The notes beneath the pieces were generated by a model. The model did no database searches. It was given only the letters and a program-made list of their open reading frames with translations, and was not told where the DNA came from. A DNA stretch of 64,000 nt from Streptomyces sp. SA15 (GTDB taxonomy: Bacteria; Actinomycetota; Actinomycetes; Streptomycetales; Streptomycetaceae). This document shows, piece after piece, positions 32,482 through 42,916 of this stretch. The stretch spans positions 62,001 through 126,000 of the forward strand of contig NZ_NTGE01000014.1 of NCBI RefSeq assembly GCF_002291145.1, written 5' to 3'. The number at the start of each line of letters is the position of its first letter. The stretch's first letter is position 1. A program made the position numbers and the translations under genes.

Positions 32482-34052
32482 CGGGTGCCTCCTGCGAGGA
32501 GCTGCTGCACGGCCGGGTCGGTCAGGCCGAGGAGGGCCTTCGGCCAGAGGCCGGCGGCGACGGTGAGGACGACGAGCGGGGTCCAGGCCGCGAACTCGTA
32601 CGTGTGGACGTCGGCCAGCTTCGGGCCCTTGTCCGGTACGGCGCCCATGCAGACGCGGCGGACCACGATGAGCAGGTACGCGGCCGTCAGCAGGCTGCCG
32701 AACGCGCCGATCGCCATGAAGGTGAGGAAGGCGGGGCGGCTGAGGTCGTCGGCGGGCCTGAACGCGCCGAACAGCGCCAGCATCTCGCCCCAGAATCCGG
32801 CGAGGCCCGGCAGGCCGAGCGAGGCGACCGCGCCGAAGGCGAGCAGGCCGCCGAGGCGCGGGGCCTTGCCGTAGAGCGCGGCGCCGGTCTCCTTGGCGAG
32901 GGTGTCGAGGTCGGTGCTGCCCGTACGGTCCTTCAGCGCGCCGACCAGGAAGAACAGGAGGCCGGTGATGAGGCCGTGGGCGATGTTGGCGAACAGGGCG
33001 CCGTTCACGCCGGTCGGGGTCATGGTCGCGATGCCGAGCAGGACGAAGCCCATGTGGCCGACGGAGGAGTAGGCGATGAGGCGCTTGAGATCGCCCTTCG
33101 CGCCCTGCTTGGCCAGGGCCAGGCAGGCCAGGGATCCGTAGATGATCCCGACGACGGCGAAGGCGGCGAGGTAGGGCGCGAAGGTCCGGAAGCCGTCAGG
33201 CGCGACCGGCAGCAAAATCCGGACGAAACCGTACGTACCCATCTTCAGCAGTACGCCGGCCAGCAGAACCGAGCCGACGGTCGGCGCGGCGGTGTGGGCG
33301 TCGGGCAGCCAGCTGTGCAACGGCCACATCGGCGTCTTGACCGCGAGCCCGATTCCGATCGCCAGAACGGCGATGACCTGCACGGATGTGGTCAGCGACC
33401 GGCCGTTGTCAGTGGCGAGTGCCACCATGTCGAATGTGCCCGCCTTGATTCCGATCAGGAGCAGGCCGAGCAGCATGACCACGGAGCCGAGCAGCGTGTA
33501 GAGGATGAATCGCCAAGCTGCCTGGGTCCGTTGCTCACCGCCCCAGCGGGCGATGAGGAAGTACATCGGGATGAGGACCATCTCGAAGGCGAGGAAGAAG
33601 AGAAGCAGGTCGAGGACGGCGAAGGTCGCGAGGGTGCCGGACTCGAGGACGAGCAGCAGAGCGACGAAGGCCTTCGGGGTCGGGCCCGCGGGCATTTTGA
33701 AGTAGGAGTAGAGCGCGCAGAGGAAGGTCAGCAGCGCGGTCAGGACCAGAAGGGGGAGGGAGATGCCGTCGATGCCGAGGTGGATCCGCACGTCGAGGGC
33801 GGGGATCCAGCTGATGTCGGTCGTGGCCTGCATCTTCGACGGGTGGTCGTGGTCGAAGCCCAGCGCGAGGACGATCGCGGCGATAAGAATCGCGCCGGTG
33901 ACCGTGACGCCGTGCCGCAGCACGGCCTGCTCGGGCGACTTCCCCTTCAGTCCGGGCGGGGCCGGCAGGAGAGCGGCGGCGGCACCGAGGAGCGGGCCGA
34001 CCACGACGATTGCCAGAAGGAACTGCATCACTGACTCGTTGATATCGATCAC
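32478..34052 (-). CDS. nuoM: NADH-quinone oxidoreductase subunit M
   Basis: 524 residues, about 14 spans, proton-pumping antiporter-like subunit. Motifs: the TM5 glutamate region LFFLAFEMVLIPMYFLIARWGG, and KTPMWPLHSWLPDAHTAAPTVGSVLLAGVLLKMGTYGFVRI. Starts with a GTG at 34052, 6 nt after the nuoL stop; an ATG eight codons in (34028) is possible. Confidence 0.94.
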   Translation of the reverse strand: MIDINESVMQFLLAIVVVGPLLGAAAALLPAPPGLKGKSPEQAVLRHGVTVTGAILIAAIVLALGFDHDHPSKMQATTDISWIPALDVRIHLGIDGISLPLLVLTALLTFLCALYSYFKMPAGPTPKAFVALLLVLESGTLATFAVLDLLLFFLAFEMVLIPMYFLIARWGGEQRTQAAWRFILYTLLGSVVMLLGLLLIGIKAGTFDMVALATDNGRSLTTSVQVIAVLAIGIGLAVKTPMWPLHSWLPDAHTAAPTVGSVLLAGVLLKMGTYGFVRILLPVAPDGFRTFAPYLAAFAVVGIIYGSLACLALAKQGAKGDLKRLIAYSSVGHMGFVLLGIATMTPTGVNGALFANIAHGLITGLLFFLVGALKDRTGSTDLDTLAKETGAALYGKAPRLGGLLAFGAVASLGLPGLAGFWGEMLALFGAFRPADDLSRPAFLTFMAIGAFGSLLTAAYLLIVVRRVCMGAVPDKGPKLADVHTYEFAAWTPLVVLTVAAGLWPKALLGLTDPAVQQLLAGGTR

Positions 34053-34058
34053 GCCTGC

Positions 34059-36053
34059 TCACGCTCCCGTGGCGACGAGGACGGCGGCGACCACCAGGAC
34101 GACGGTGCCGGCGAGCAGCGCGCTCACATAAGTCTGCAGATTGCCGGTCTGGGCACGTCGTACGGCGGCACCGAGCAGCCGGGGGAGGGCGCCCGCGCCG
34201 CGTACGTAGGTCTCGACGACCTCACGGTCGAGGAACCGGACGAGGGTGGCTCCGGCCTGGACCGGGCGGACGAAGAGGGCCGCGTACACGGTGTCGAGGT
34301 GGAAGCCGACGGCCGCGTGACGGTGCAGCGGGCCTAGCAGGAGCCGGCCCGGGTCGGCGGGGTCGGGTGCGTAGGCCACGCCTCCGTAGGCGGGTGCGTG
34401 GCTGGCGATGGCCTCGGCCTCCACCTGACCGGCGTCCCCCTCGGGATGGGCCGCGACCGCACCCAGCGGGACTCGGGCCGCGAGCGCGGTGGTGTGGCGC
34501 CAGGCCGCGTAGGTGACGATGCCGCCGACCAGGGCCACGCCCGTGCCGAGGACGGAAGTGGCGAGGGTCGGCGTCAGGTCACGGCCGTCGAACCAGTCAG
34601 GCAGCACCCGGTAGGCGAGTCCGCCGACGGCGAGGGACGGGACGGCGAGCACCCACAGCACGACGGTCATCGTCCGCGGCTGCCTGCCGTGGTCCGGGGC
34701 CTCGGTTCCCCGGCCGCGGAAGGCCAGTAGCCACAGGCGAGTCGCGTACGCGGCGGTGAGCAGAGCGGTGAGGAGGCCGGCGACGAGGACCGTCCAGCCC
34801 GCGGCGCCGGGAGCGTGCTCGGTGTGGCCGGTGGCGACGTGCTCGGCGGCGCCGAGGACGGACTCCTTGGAGAAGAAGCCGCTGAAGGGCGGGATCGCGG
34901 CGAGCGCGAGGAGCGCCACGGTCATCGTCCAGTAGGCGCTGGGGACGCGGTCACGCAGGTCCTTCATGCGGGACATGGCGGCCAGCGAGTTGGTGCCGGC
35001 GGCGTGGATGATCACGCCTGCGGCTAGGAACAGCAGGGCCTTGAAGGCGCCGTGCGAGAGGAGGTGGAAGACGGCGGCACCGCGGTCGCCGACGGCGAGG
35101 GCGCCGGTCATGTAGCCGAGCTGGCCGATCGTCGAGTAGGCGAGGACCCGCTTGATGTCGTCCTGGGCGAGCGCGGCGAGCGCCGAGCCGGCCATCGTGA
35201 CGGCGGCCATGACGGCGAGGACGATCATCACGGCCTGGGAGGCCTCGAAGACCGGGAGGAGACGGGCGATGAAGTAGACACCGGCGGCGACCATCGTCGC
35301 GGCGTGGATCAGCGCGGAGACGGGGGTGGGGCCCGCCATCGCGTCGGGGAGCCAGGTGTGCAGCGGGAACTGCGCCGACTTGCCCGCCACGCCGGCCAGG
35401 AGCAGCAGGGCGATCAGTGTCGGGTGGTCGAGTCCGCCGGTCGCGACCGCATCGAGAACCGTCGTGATGCGGAAGGAACCGGCGTCGGTGGCCAGCGCGA
35501 ACAGGCCGATCAGGAAGGGGACGTCACCCAGCTTGGTCACCAGGAAGGCCTTGAGAGAGGCGGCGCGGGCCTCCGGGGTCTCCCAGTAGTGGCCGACCAG
35601 GAAGTACGAGCAGATGCCCATGATCTCCCAGCCGACCAGCAGCACCATCAGGTCGCCGGAGTAGACGACGAGAAGCATCGCGGAGGTGAAGAGGGAGACG
35701 AGAGCGGCGTACGAGGGGTAGCGCGGGTCGTCGCGCAGGTAGCCCGTGGAGTAGATCTGCACGCAGGTGGCGACGACGCCGACCAGGACGGCGGTGAGGG
35801 CGGCGAAGCCGTCGATGTGCAGGGCGAGTTCGATCGGGATGGAGCCGGTGGGCGTGAGTTCGGTGGCGGCGTTCACCGCCTGGTCGCCGCCCTGGCGCAC
35901 GGCGACCAGCGCGGCGAGCACGAGGGAGGCGAGCGTCGGCAGGACGGCGAGCGGGCGGACGAAGCCGGGGGCCGTGCGGCCCAGGAGCAGACCTGCGGCA
36001 GCGCCCAGGAAGGGAAGGAGAGGTACGAGGACGGCGAGGGTGGTCGTGGTCAC
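34059..36053 (-). CDS. nuoL: NADH-quinone oxidoreductase subunit L
   Basis: 664 residues with the antiporter core ([75 protein letters not shown]) and the C-terminal extension expected to form the lateral helix. The TM5 glutamate (GWEIMG) and TM7 lysine (GKSAQFPLH) of the pumping path are present. GTG start 36053 overlaps the nuoK stop (GTGA). Confidence 0.95.
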   Translation of the reverse strand: MTTTTLAVLVPLLPFLGAAAGLLLGRTAPGFVRPLAVLPTLASLVLAALVAVRQGGDQAVNAATELTPTGSIPIELALHIDGFAALTAVLVGVVATCVQIYSTGYLRDDPRYPSYAALVSLFTSAMLLVVYSGDLMVLLVGWEIMGICSYFLVGHYWETPEARAASLKAFLVTKLGDVPFLIGLFALATDAGSFRITTVLDAVATGGLDHPTLIALLLLAGVAGKSAQFPLHTWLPDAMAGPTPVSALIHAATMVAAGVYFIARLLPVFEASQAVMIVLAVMAAVTMAGSALAALAQDDIKRVLAYSTIGQLGYMTGALAVGDRGAAVFHLLSHGAFKALLFLAAGVIIHAAGTNSLAAMSRMKDLRDRVPSAYWTMTVALLALAAIPPFSGFFSKESVLGAAEHVATGHTEHAPGAAGWTVLVAGLLTALLTAAYATRLWLLAFRGRGTEAPDHGRQPRTMTVVLWVLAVPSLAVGGLAYRVLPDWFDGRDLTPTLATSVLGTGVALVGGIVTYAAWRHTTALAARVPLGAVAAHPEGDAGQVEAEAIASHAPAYGGVAYAPDPADPGRLLLGPLHRHAAVGFHLDTVYAALFVRPVQAGATLVRFLDREVVETYVRGAGALPRLLGAAVRRAQTGNLQTYVSALLAGTVVLVVAAVLVATGA

Positions 36054-36457
36054 GCGGTGGCCTCAGCCTTCCCGGCCCGGTCGGCCTGTTCGGCCGTGAG
36101 GGCGTCGCTGTCGGAGCCGTCGGCCGGGTGGCTCTCGTGGCCCTCGGCGGTGTCGCGGAGCTTGTCGATGTCCGCGGTGCCGCGGTTGCGGTGGACGGCG
36201 AGGACGATCGCCAGGCCGATGCCGATCTCGGCGGCGGCGATGGCGATGGTGAACAGGGTGAGGGCCTGGCCGGAGTGCAGGGTCTCCTCGGCGGTCTTGC
36301 TGAGCCAGACGTCGAAGGCGACGAGGTTGAGGTTGACGGCGTTGAGCATCAGCTCGACCGACATCAGGACCAGGATCGCGTTGCGGCGGGCGAGGACACC
36401 GTAGAGGCCCGTGCAGAAGAGGAGGGCGGAGAGTACGGCGGGATAGGCGAGGTGCAT
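36050..36457 (-). CDS. nuoK: NADH-quinone oxidoreductase subunit K
   Basis: 135 residues with three spans and the two conserved membrane glutamates ([41 protein letters not shown]). A hydrophilic tail of about 30 residues after the usual end ([17 protein letters not shown]...) is longer than in E. coli NuoK. ATG 36457 shares a base with the nuoJ stop (TGATG). Confidence 0.94.
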   Translation of the reverse strand: MHLAYPAVLSALLFCTGLYGVLARRNAILVLMSVELMLNAVNLNLVAFDVWLSKTAEETLHSGQALTLFTIAIAAAEIGIGLAIVLAVHRNRGTADIDKLRDTAEGHESHPADGSDSDALTAEQADRAGKAEATA

Positions 36458-37140
36458 CAGCGGACACCACCCTTGTCGGCCCGGCCCGCCTCGTCGGCCC
36501 GGCCCGGCTCGTCGGCCCGGCCCGGCTCGTCGGCCCGGCCCGGCTCGTCGGCCCGACCCGGCTCGTCGGCCCGACCCGGCTCGTCGGCCCGGCCCGGCTT
36601 GTCGGCCTTCGCCTTGCGGGACAGGACGATCGCGCCGACGAGGGCGGCGAGGAGGAGGACGGAGAGGGCCTCGAAGGGGAGGACCCAGTTCTGGAAGAGG
36701 CTGGCTCCGGTGGCCTCGGTGGAGCCGGCGGCCGCCCCGTCCAGGTCGATCCACGTGGTGCGGAAGGCGTCGACGACGACCCAGACCAGGGCGCCCGCGG
36801 CGGCGACGGCCACGGTGAGCGCGGCCCAGCGGTTGCCGGAGTCGGCGTCCGGGGAGCGGCCGATGGGGGCCTTGGTGAGCATCAGACCGAACAGGAGGAG
36901 GACGACGACGGAACCGACGTAGATGAGGACCTGCACCCAGGCGATGAACTCGGCGGTGAGCAGGAGGTACTCGACGGCGAGGCCGCCGAGGGTCACCACC
37001 AGCCACAGGGCGGCGTGCACCAGCTGCTTGGTGGTGACGGTGACGATCGCGGCGCCGAAGGTGACCAAGCCGACGAGGAGGAAGGCGATCTCGACTCCGG
37101 TCGGGGAGAGGAAGCCGTGCTGTGCCTGAGCGAGGGTCAC
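36457..37140 (-). CDS. nuoJ: NADH-quinone oxidoreductase subunit J with hexapeptide-repeat tail
   Basis: 227 residues with five spans ([66 protein letters not shown] and so on), including the TM3 region that forms a pi-bulge in complex I. The C-terminal 50 residues are a near-perfect hexapeptide array, R-A-D-E-P-G about seven times with variants ADKPGR and ADEAGR at its ends, with no counterpart in standard NuoJ. GTG start 37140 overlaps the nuoI stop. Confidence 0.93.
   Translation of the reverse strand: MTLAQAQHGFLSPTGVEIAFLLVGLVTFGAAIVTVTTKQLVHAALWLVVTLGGLAVEYLLLTAEFIAWVQVLIYVGSVVVLLLFGLMLTKAPIGRSPDADSGNRWAALTVAVAAAGALVWVVVDAFRTTWIDLDGAAAGSTEATGASLFQNWVLPFEALSVLLLAALVGAIVLSRKAKADKPGRADEPGRADEPGRADEPGRADEPGRADEPGRADEAGRADKGGVR
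36477..36606 (-). repeat. 18-bp in-frame minisatellite in nuoJ
   Basis: Unit TCGTCGGCCCGGCCCGGC repeated about seven times with few changes; each unit encodes six residues, so copy-number change keeps the frame. Confidence 0.9.
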
Positions 37141-37697
37141 GACTCTCCTTCCTGGGGTTCGTTCGGTTCGTCCTGTGCCGCCGCCAGTTTCTCGGCGGTT
37201 TTGCGGGCGGCGGCGATCTCCTTCGGTTCCTCCGCGCCCGGGTCGAGGGCGGGCGGGGCCGGGACGGTCCACATCCACTCGCGGAGCTTGTCGCGTTCGT
37301 GGGTGAGGTCGCGGATGTCGGTCTCGGCGTACTCGAACTCCGGGGACCAGAACAGGGCGTCGAAAGGACAGACCTCGATGCAGATACCGCAGTACATGCA
37401 CAGGGCGAAGTCGATGGCGAAGCGGTCGAGGACATTGCGGCTGCGTTCGCGGCCGCCGGGGGTCGCCGCCGGGACCGTCTCCTTGTGGGAGTCGATGTAG
37501 ATGCACCAGTCCGGGCACTCACGGGCGCACAGCATGCAGACCGTGCAGTTCTCCTCGAAGAGGCCGATGACGCCGCGGGTGCGGGGCGGGAGGTCGGGCT
37601 GGGCGTCCGGGTACTGACCGGTGACGGTCTTCTTCGTCATCGTGCGCAGGGTGACGGCCAGACCCTTGGCGAGGCCGGAGCCGGGGATGGGGGCCAT
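37137..37697 (-). CDS. nuoI: NADH-quinone oxidoreductase subunit I
   Basis: 186-residue ferredoxin-like subunit carrying two 4Fe-4S clusters (N6a/N6b) that pass electrons to NuoB. Cluster ligands: [12 protein letters not shown] (about 51-62) and [12 protein letters not shown] (about 99-110). The C-terminus is extended by about 30 charged residues. It overlaps nuoJ by 4 nt and follows nuoH by 2 nt. Confidence 0.95.
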   Translation of the reverse strand: MAPIPGSGLAKGLAVTLRTMTKKTVTGQYPDAQPDLPPRTRGVIGLFEENCTVCMLCARECPDWCIYIDSHKETVPAATPGGRERSRNVLDRFAIDFALCMYCGICIEVCPFDALFWSPEFEYAETDIRDLTHERDKLREWMWTVPAPPALDPGAEEPKEIAAARKTAEKLAAAQDEPNEPQEGES

Positions 37698-37699
37698 GG

Positions 37700-38668
37700 T
37701 TACTGGATCACCACCTTGACGATGCCGGTGAGGGCGATCTGGGCGAGGGAAAGAGGGACGAGGAGGGTCCAGGCGAGCTTCTGGAGCTGGTCCTCACGCA
37801 AGCGGGGATAGGTGACGCGGAGCCAGATCACGATGAAGGCGAGCACGGCCGTCTTCAACAGGGTCCAGACCCAGCCGAGGCCGTCGGCGCCCCACGGGCC
37901 GTGCCAGCCGCCCAGGAAGAGGACGGTGGTCAGGCCGCACAGGACGATGATCCCGGCGTACTCGGCGAGGAGGAACAGGGCGAAGCGGAGGCCGGTGTAC
38001 TCGGTGTAGGCACCGAAGATGATCTCCGAGTCGGCGACGGGCATGTCGAAGGGGGGCCGCTGGAGCTCGGCCAGGCCCGCCACGAAGAAGACGATCGCGC
38101 CGACGATCTGCCAGGGCAGCCACCACCACTCGAAGGCGTCGAGGATGCCGGGGATCGACACCGTTCCGGCCGCCATCGCCACCGAGGCGGCGGTGAGGAG
38201 CATCGGGAGTTCGTAGGCGAGGAGTTGCGCGGCGGTGCGGAGGCCACCGAGGAGGGAGAACTTGTTGGCGGAGGCCCAGCCGGCCATGAGGGAACCGAGG
38301 ACGCCTACGCCCATGACGGCCAGGACGAAGAAGACACCCGCGTCGATGACCTCACCGACGGCGCCCTCGCCGGGGCCGATGGGGATGGCCAGGAGGACCA
38401 GGAGGTACGGGAGGAGGGCCACGGCGGGCGCGAGCTGGAAGATACGGCGGTCCGCGCCGGCCGGAACGACGTCCTCCTTTTGCGCGAACTTAACGCCGTC
38501 GGCGATGAGTTGGGCCCAGCCGTGGAAGCCACCGGCGTACATCGGGCCGAGGCGGCCCTGCATGTGGGCCATGACCTTGTGTTCGGTCTGGCCGACGATC
38601 AAGGGGAAGGTGAGGAAGACGACGAAGACGATCAGGAGTCGCAGGGCGACGTCGAGAGCGTCGTTCAC
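37700..38668 (-). CDS. nuoH: NADH-quinone oxidoreductase subunit H
   Basis: 322 residues, eight spans, forms the quinone chamber at the membrane interface. Conserved stretches: [90 protein letters not shown] and [17 protein letters not shown]. It is shorter than main-complex NuoH of Streptomyces, which usually exceeds 400 residues. GTG start 38668 overlaps the nuoC stop by 4 nt. NuoH normally contacts NuoD, whose gene is missing here. Confidence 0.94.
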   Translation of the reverse strand: MNDALDVALRLLIVFVVFLTFPLIVGQTEHKVMAHMQGRLGPMYAGGFHGWAQLIADGVKFAQKEDVVPAGADRRIFQLAPAVALLPYLLVLLAIPIGPGEGAVGEVIDAGVFFVLAVMGVGVLGSLMAGWASANKFSLLGGLRTAAQLLAYELPMLLTAASVAMAAGTVSIPGILDAFEWWWLPWQIVGAIVFFVAGLAELQRPPFDMPVADSEIIFGAYTEYTGLRFALFLLAEYAGIIVLCGLTTVLFLGGWHGPWGADGLGWVWTLLKTAVLAFIVIWLRVTYPRLREDQLQKLAWTLLVPLSLAQIALTGIVKVVIQ

Positions 38669-40194
38669 TGCGGGCCTCCTGCGGGGTCTTCGGGATTCGG
38701 GGTGGGGGGCGTGGTGGGCGCGGGGGACTGCTCGGTTTCGGCCGGCGACTCGGTGGGGGCTTCGTCCGCCGGTACGGTGCGGGGTTCGTCCGCCGGATCA
38801 GCCTGGGCCTCGGCTTCGGTGGCCCGGTCGGTCTGGGCTTCGGGGCCCTGCGCGGCCTGGACTTCAGCGCCCCGCGCGGCCTGGTCTTCGTGTGTGGGCG
38901 CGGCCTCGGCTTCGGTCGGCGGTTCGGCCTTGGTGTCGGATGCCGGCTGAGTTCCGGAACGCGGCTCGGTCCCAGGCCCGGGTGCCGACTGAGTTTCGGA
39001 GCGCGGCCCGTTCCCGGTTCCTGATGTCGGCTCGGCTCCGGGCACCGGCTCAGCCTCGGCTCCGGGCGATGGCTCGGCTCCGGGTGTGGGCTTGGCCTCG
39101 GGTGCCGGCTCGGCTCCAGGCGCCGCCTCGGCTCCAGGCGCCGCCTCGGCTCCAGGCGTGGGCTCGGCCTCGGAGGCCGACTCGACTGCCGCACGCTGTT
39201 CGGCTTCGGGCCCGTCAAAGGCCGGGCGGGCGTGATGCCACGGGGCGTCCGGGCTGCGTGGGGTGGACTCCGCAGTACCGGTCGGCGACCCCGCGCCGTC
39301 GGCCGCCCCACCCGACGAACCGGCCGGAGTCTCAGATCCCGCCCCCTGGCTCGCCGAGCCCTCCGCCGCAGTACGCGCACGGCGCGGACCCACCGGACTG
39401 CCCGGAGCCGTGGACGTCTCCGCCTGACTCACCGAGCCCTCCGCCGCAGTACGCGCGCGGCGTGGTGTCGCCGGGGCGTCAGCGGTCGGGGACGTCGGCG
39501 TCTGGCTCGCCGAGCCCTCGGAAGCCGTACGGGTGCGGCGTACTGGACGTTCGCCTGCGGCGCGGGCCGGACGTTCGCCCGCCGCGCGGGCCGTGCCGCG
39601 GGCCGGGCGGGCGGGGGCCGGGGGCAGCTGGCCCTTCAGCGGGCCCCATTCGTTCGGGTCGGGGACGCCGGGGGGGAGCATCTGGCGGCGCTTGGGGCCA
39701 CCGTGTTCGGATTCGCCCGGTTCCTTGGCGCCGGGCCAGGCCTTGGCGACGCGGGCCGCGAGGACGAAATCCTTGCGGAGGGGGTGGCCTTCGAAGCCCT
39801 CCGGGAGGAGGAGGTGGTCCAGGGCCGGGTGGCCCTGGAAGACGACGCCGAACATTTCGTGGGTCTCGCGTTCGTGCCAGGCCGCGCCCGCGAACACGCC
39901 GATCGCGCTGGGCAGGGAGGGGGCCTCGTGCGGAACTGTCGTACGAAGGAGCAGGCGTCGTACCGGGGACAGCGCCGCGACGTGGGCAGTGACGCGGAAG
40001 CCCGTGCCCGGTTCGTCGACCGCGCTCAGCCAGTCGAAGTACGTGCAGCTCAGCCGGTCGCGGGCGGTCTCCAGCGCCGCGATCCAGGAGGCCGGCGGCA
40101 CGTCCACCGTCAGGACCTCGTACGACTCCTCGGCCGTGGCCTCCGTACCGAACAGGTCTTCGGCGGGGGCGGGCAGCCAGCCGACGCCGGTCAT
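38665..40194 (-). CDS. nuoC: NADH-quinone oxidoreductase subunit C with long disordered tail
   Basis: 509 residues. Only the first 170 or so are a 30-kDa NuoC domain ([65 protein letters not shown]). The remaining 300 are low-complexity Ala/Pro/Glu/Thr with internal repeats such as [13 protein letters not shown] and EAAPGAEP. NuoC usually precedes nuoD or is fused to it; here nuoH follows directly, overlapping by 4 nt. The tail may be a linker or may have grown by repeat expansion. Its start overlaps the nuoB stop. Confidence 0.9.
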   Translation of the reverse strand: MTGVGWLPAPAEDLFGTEATAEESYEVLTVDVPPASWIAALETARDRLSCTYFDWLSAVDEPGTGFRVTAHVAALSPVRRLLLRTTVPHEAPSLPSAIGVFAGAAWHERETHEMFGVVFQGHPALDHLLLPEGFEGHPLRKDFVLAARVAKAWPGAKEPGESEHGGPKRRQMLPPGVPDPNEWGPLKGQLPPAPARPARGTARAAGERPARAAGERPVRRTRTASEGSASQTPTSPTADAPATPRRARTAAEGSVSQAETSTAPGSPVGPRRARTAAEGSASQGAGSETPAGSSGGAADGAGSPTGTAESTPRSPDAPWHHARPAFDGPEAEQRAAVESASEAEPTPGAEAAPGAEAAPGAEPAPEAKPTPGAEPSPGAEAEPVPGAEPTSGTGNGPRSETQSAPGPGTEPRSGTQPASDTKAEPPTEAEAAPTHEDQAARGAEVQAAQGPEAQTDRATEAEAQADPADEPRTVPADEAPTESPAETEQSPAPTTPPTPNPEDPAGGPQ

Positions 40195-40832
40195 CGGCCC
40201 TCCCCCGCGCCGGCGGTCGGCGGCTGCACCAAGCCGCTCTGCAGCGCGGCGGTCGACGGCCGGGCGACGGATCCGTACCGCTCCCCCAGCGACTCTCGCG
40301 CGATCTTCTCCTGGAGTTTCAGGATTCCCTGGAGCAGCGCCTCGGGCCGCGGCGGGCAGCCGGGAACGTACACGTCCACGGGGATGATCTGGTCGACACC
40401 CTTGGTCACGGAGTACGAGTCCCAGTAGGGGCCACCGCAGTTGGAGCAGGCCCCGAACGAGATCACGTACTTCGGCTCGGGCATCTGCTCGTACAGGCGC
40501 TTCACGGCCGGCGCCATCTTGTCCGTGACCGTGCCGGAGACCACCATCAGGTCGGCCTGGCGCGGCCCGGGCGCGAACGGGATGACGCCGAGGCGGATGA
40601 AGTCGTGGCGGGCCATCGACGCGGCGATGAACTCGATCGCGCAGCAGGCGAGGCCGAAGTTGAAGACCCAGAGCGAGTAGCGGCGGCCCCAGTTCAGGAC
40701 GACCTTCATCGGCTCGGGGGCGAGGCGGGCGAGCGCGCCCAGCCGCTTCGGCTCCGGCAGGTACACAGGCTCGTGCGTCGCGGGCTCGTGGTTCGCGGGA
40801 TCGCGGATCACAGCATCCGGGGTCACGTCCAT
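40191..40832 (-). CDS. nuoB: NADH-quinone oxidoreductase subunit B
   Basis: 213 residues; binds cluster N2, the last iron-sulphur centre before quinone. Ligands are in place: the tandem cysteines in [25 protein letters not shown] and [12 protein letters not shown]. Extra N-terminal and C-terminal stretches (about 40 and 25 residues) are lineage-specific. ATG 40832 overlaps nuoA by 10 nt. Confidence 0.95.
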   Translation of the reverse strand: MDVTPDAVIRDPANHEPATHEPVYLPEPKRLGALARLAPEPMKVVLNWGRRYSLWVFNFGLACCAIEFIAASMARHDFIRLGVIPFAPGPRQADLMVVSGTVTDKMAPAVKRLYEQMPEPKYVISFGACSNCGGPYWDSYSVTKGVDQIIPVDVYVPGCPPRPEALLQGILKLQEKIARESLGERYGSVARPSTAALQSGLVQPPTAGAGEGR

Positions 40833-41260
40833 GCCAGGACGCCCTTCTTGTACGCGTAGAGCAATCCTACGGCCAGGAAGCCGAGGAAGATGAACATCTC
40901 CACGAGGGTGGTCGCGCCGTAGCCGGGGGCGGCGAAGACCGTCGCCCAGGGGAACAGGAAGATCGAGTCGACGGCGAAGATCACGTACAGGAACGCGTAG
41001 ACGTAGTAGCGGACCTGGGTGTGCGCCCACCCCTCGCCGACGGGGTCGACACCGCACTCGTACGTCAGGAGCTTCTCGGGGGTGGGGACCACGGGCCGCA
41101 GCAGGCGCCCGGCTCCGAAGGCGACGGCGACGAACAGGACGCCTACGACGGCGAGCAGCCCGACGACCGAATACGACTGGAAATAGTCCGCCGCAACGAC
41201 GGTCGAATCGACGACGGTCGACTTGACGACGGTCGAATCGACGACGGTCGGTTCCGGCAC
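40823..41260 (-). CDS. nuoA: NADH-quinone oxidoreductase subunit A
   Basis: 145 residues, three spans, with the conserved loop [44 protein letters not shown] that caps the quinone tunnel. The first 20 residues are a pentapeptide repeat ([10 protein letters not shown]) encoded by 15-bp tandem repeats at about 41196-41250. First gene of the operon; GTG start 41260. Confidence 0.94.
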   Translation of the reverse strand: MPEPTVVDSTVVKSTVVDSTVVAADYFQSYSVVGLLAVVGVLFVAVAFGAGRLLRPVVPTPEKLLTYECGVDPVGEGWAHTQVRYYVYAFLYVIFAVDSIFLFPWATVFAAPGYGATTLVEMFIFLGFLAVGLLYAYKKGVLAWT

Positions 41261-41360
41261 GTCCGTCCCTCGCTCCCTGACCTCGGCCTCGTGAACTCGT
41301 GAGCCTCATGAACCCATGCGGCTCGCGAACGGTGTCGTACGACGATCTGTTACGCACGGG

Positions 41361-41389
41361 AGTCTAGGCCCTGCTAAAGAAAGGGTAAG
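41361..41389 (-). promoter_or_regulatory. Possible promoter of the partial nuo operon
   Basis: On the minus strand TAGACT (41366-41361) matches the Streptomyces -10 consensus, with CTTACC 17 bp upstream as a weak -35. It would start transcription about 95 bp before nuoA. The rest of 41,261-41,502 shows no gene. Confidence 0.35.
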
Positions 41390-41502
41390 CAGCCCGTCAC
41401 GCCCTGAGGTTTACCGCAGGTTGTGAGGGTGGGGTTTTCCCCAGTGGATCCTGGCGGCCGACCTCATGGCGCGGCGGCGCACCGCGCGGCACGCTAAGCC
41501 GT

Positions 41503-42735
41503 ATGACCGAACGCCTCGCGCCCACGGGCCGCGCCGGAGATGCCGGCAGAGCGGACAGCGACCGCCTGCCACCGGCCCGTTTCGCCTACGACCGGCACAC
41601 CTGGAAGGAGATCGCCCACCTGCTGGCGAACTTTCCGGTGTCGCTGCTCGGATTCATCTACGTCGTGACGGTGCTGTCCACCGGCGCCTTCCTGACCGTG
41701 ACGGTGATCGGGTTCCCGCTTCTCGCGGCGGGGCTGGTGGGCGCACGGCAGTTGGGCAAGCTGGAGCGGTCGCGGGCCAGGGGCCTGCTGGGGGTGCGGG
41801 TAGACGAGCCGAGTCCGCTGCCGCTGCGCGGCAGGGGCGGGTTCTTCCCACAGCTGTGGATGGGCCTGAAGGACCCGGTGGGCTGGCGCACGATGCTGTA
41901 CGAGTTCATCCGGCTGCCCTGGGGCGTCCTCACCTTCGCCATCACGCTGACCTCGTTGTTCGTGCTGTGGCCGGTGCTGCCGTTCATAGCGCGGGGCCTG
42001 GCCAACGCCGACCGGGCGATGGTGCGCGGGCTGTTGTCGCCCTCCGACGAGTTGGAGCGGCGCATCGCCGAGCTGGAGTCGGACCGGGGGGTGGTGGTCG
42101 ACACGGCCGCCGCCGACCTGCGGCGGATCGAGCGCGATCTGCATGACGGTGCGCAGGCCCGGCTGGTCAGCCTGGCCATGGGGCTGGGCCTGGCCAAGGA
42201 GAAGCTGCTGGAGGGCCAGGTCGACGAGAAGGTCGCGGCGGCGATGGTCGAGGAGGCGCACGGCGAGGTGAAGCTGGCACTCCAGGAGCTGCGGGATCTC
42301 GCCCGGGGCATCCACCCGGCGGTCCTCACCGACCGTGGTCTGGACGCCGCCCTCTCCTCGGTCGCCTCGCGCTGCACGGTGCCGGTGAAGGTGACGGCCG
42401 ACCTGGACTCCAGACCGGTGGCGGCCATTGAGGGCATCGCCTACTTCACCGTCTCCGAGCTGCTGCAGAACGTCAGCAAGCACAGCGGGGCGAGGTCCGC
42501 CTCGGTCGACGTGTGGCGGTCGGACGACCGGCTGCTCATCCAGGTGCGGGACGACGGACGCGGTGGCGCGCGTCTGGATGCCGGTACGGGCATGCGGGGC
42601 CTCGCCGACCGGCTGGGCGCCGTCGACGGCCTGTTCGTCATCGACTCGCCGCCGGGCGGCCCGACCGTGGTCACGGCGGAGCTGCCGTGGCGGGACCGGA
42701 CCGACGAGCAGGGCAAGAGCTCGGGCAAGAGGTAG
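41503..42735 (+). CDS. NarL-type sensor histidine kinase 1
   Basis: 410 residues. An N-terminal sensor module with four membrane spans in two pairs (FPVSLLGFIYVVTVLSTGAFLTVTVIGFPLLAAGL; TMLYEFIRLPWGVLTFAITLTSLFVLWPVLPFI) is followed by a HisKA_3 box (DLRRIERDLHDGAQARLVSLAMGLGLAKE, phospho-acceptor His in DLHDGAQ) and an HATPase with VSELLQNVSKHSGA (N box) and DDGRGGARLDAGTGMRGLADRLGA (G boxes). Paralogue of the next gene. Partner is probably the response regulator at 44891. Confidence 0.9.
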   Translation: MTERLAPTGRAGDAGRADSDRLPPARFAYDRHTWKEIAHLLANFPVSLLGFIYVVTVLSTGAFLTVTVIGFPLLAAGLVGARQLGKLERSRARGLLGVRVDEPSPLPLRGRGGFFPQLWMGLKDPVGWRTMLYEFIRLPWGVLTFAITLTSLFVLWPVLPFIARGLANADRAMVRGLLSPSDELERRIAELESDRGVVVDTAAADLRRIERDLHDGAQARLVSLAMGLGLAKEKLLEGQVDEKVAAAMVEEAHGEVKLALQELRDLARGIHPAVLTDRGLDAALSSVASRCTVPVKVTADLDSRPVAAIEGIAYFTVSELLQNVSKHSGARSASVDVWRSDDRLLIQVRDDGRGGARLDAGTGMRGLADRLGAVDGLFVIDSPPGGPTVVTAELPWRDRTDEQGKSSGKR

Positions 42736-42809
42736 GGAAAACCCCCCGTCCAAGACGCCGACGGACTCCATGGTCCGCGGACCTGCGACCGAGCAGGGTT
42801 GAGGTACGA

Positions 42810-42893
42810 CAGCACAGCCGTACGGCGCGGCACGTCCCAGAGCACAAAACGGTCGCGGAACGCAGCACAGCCGCAGGGCACAGCACAGCCGTA
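42810..42893 (+). repeat. CAGCACAGCCGTA repeats between the two kinases
   Basis: Three direct copies (42810-42822, 42863-42875 with one change, 42881-42893) in the 181-bp gap between the kinase genes. They may be regulator sites or simple slippage; the gap also carries the second kinase's ribosome site (AGGAGAAGG). Confidence 0.6.
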
Positions 42894-42916
42894 GGACGAG
42901 GAGAAGGACGACGGCG

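Noticed and set aside
36477..36606. CRISPR-like repeat array
   Set aside because: Units are 18 bp with no spacers and lie in-frame in nuoJ; this is a minisatellite. No repeat-spacer pattern was seen elsewhere.
36050..37522. 490-codon frame that would extend nuoK upstream
   Set aside because: The extra sequence is nuoJ and nuoI read in another frame; nuoK starts at 36457.
38235..39992. 585-codon plus-strand frame opposite nuoC/nuoH
   Set aside because: Antisense shadow of the repetitive nuoC tail; Arg/Pro-rich with no start signal.
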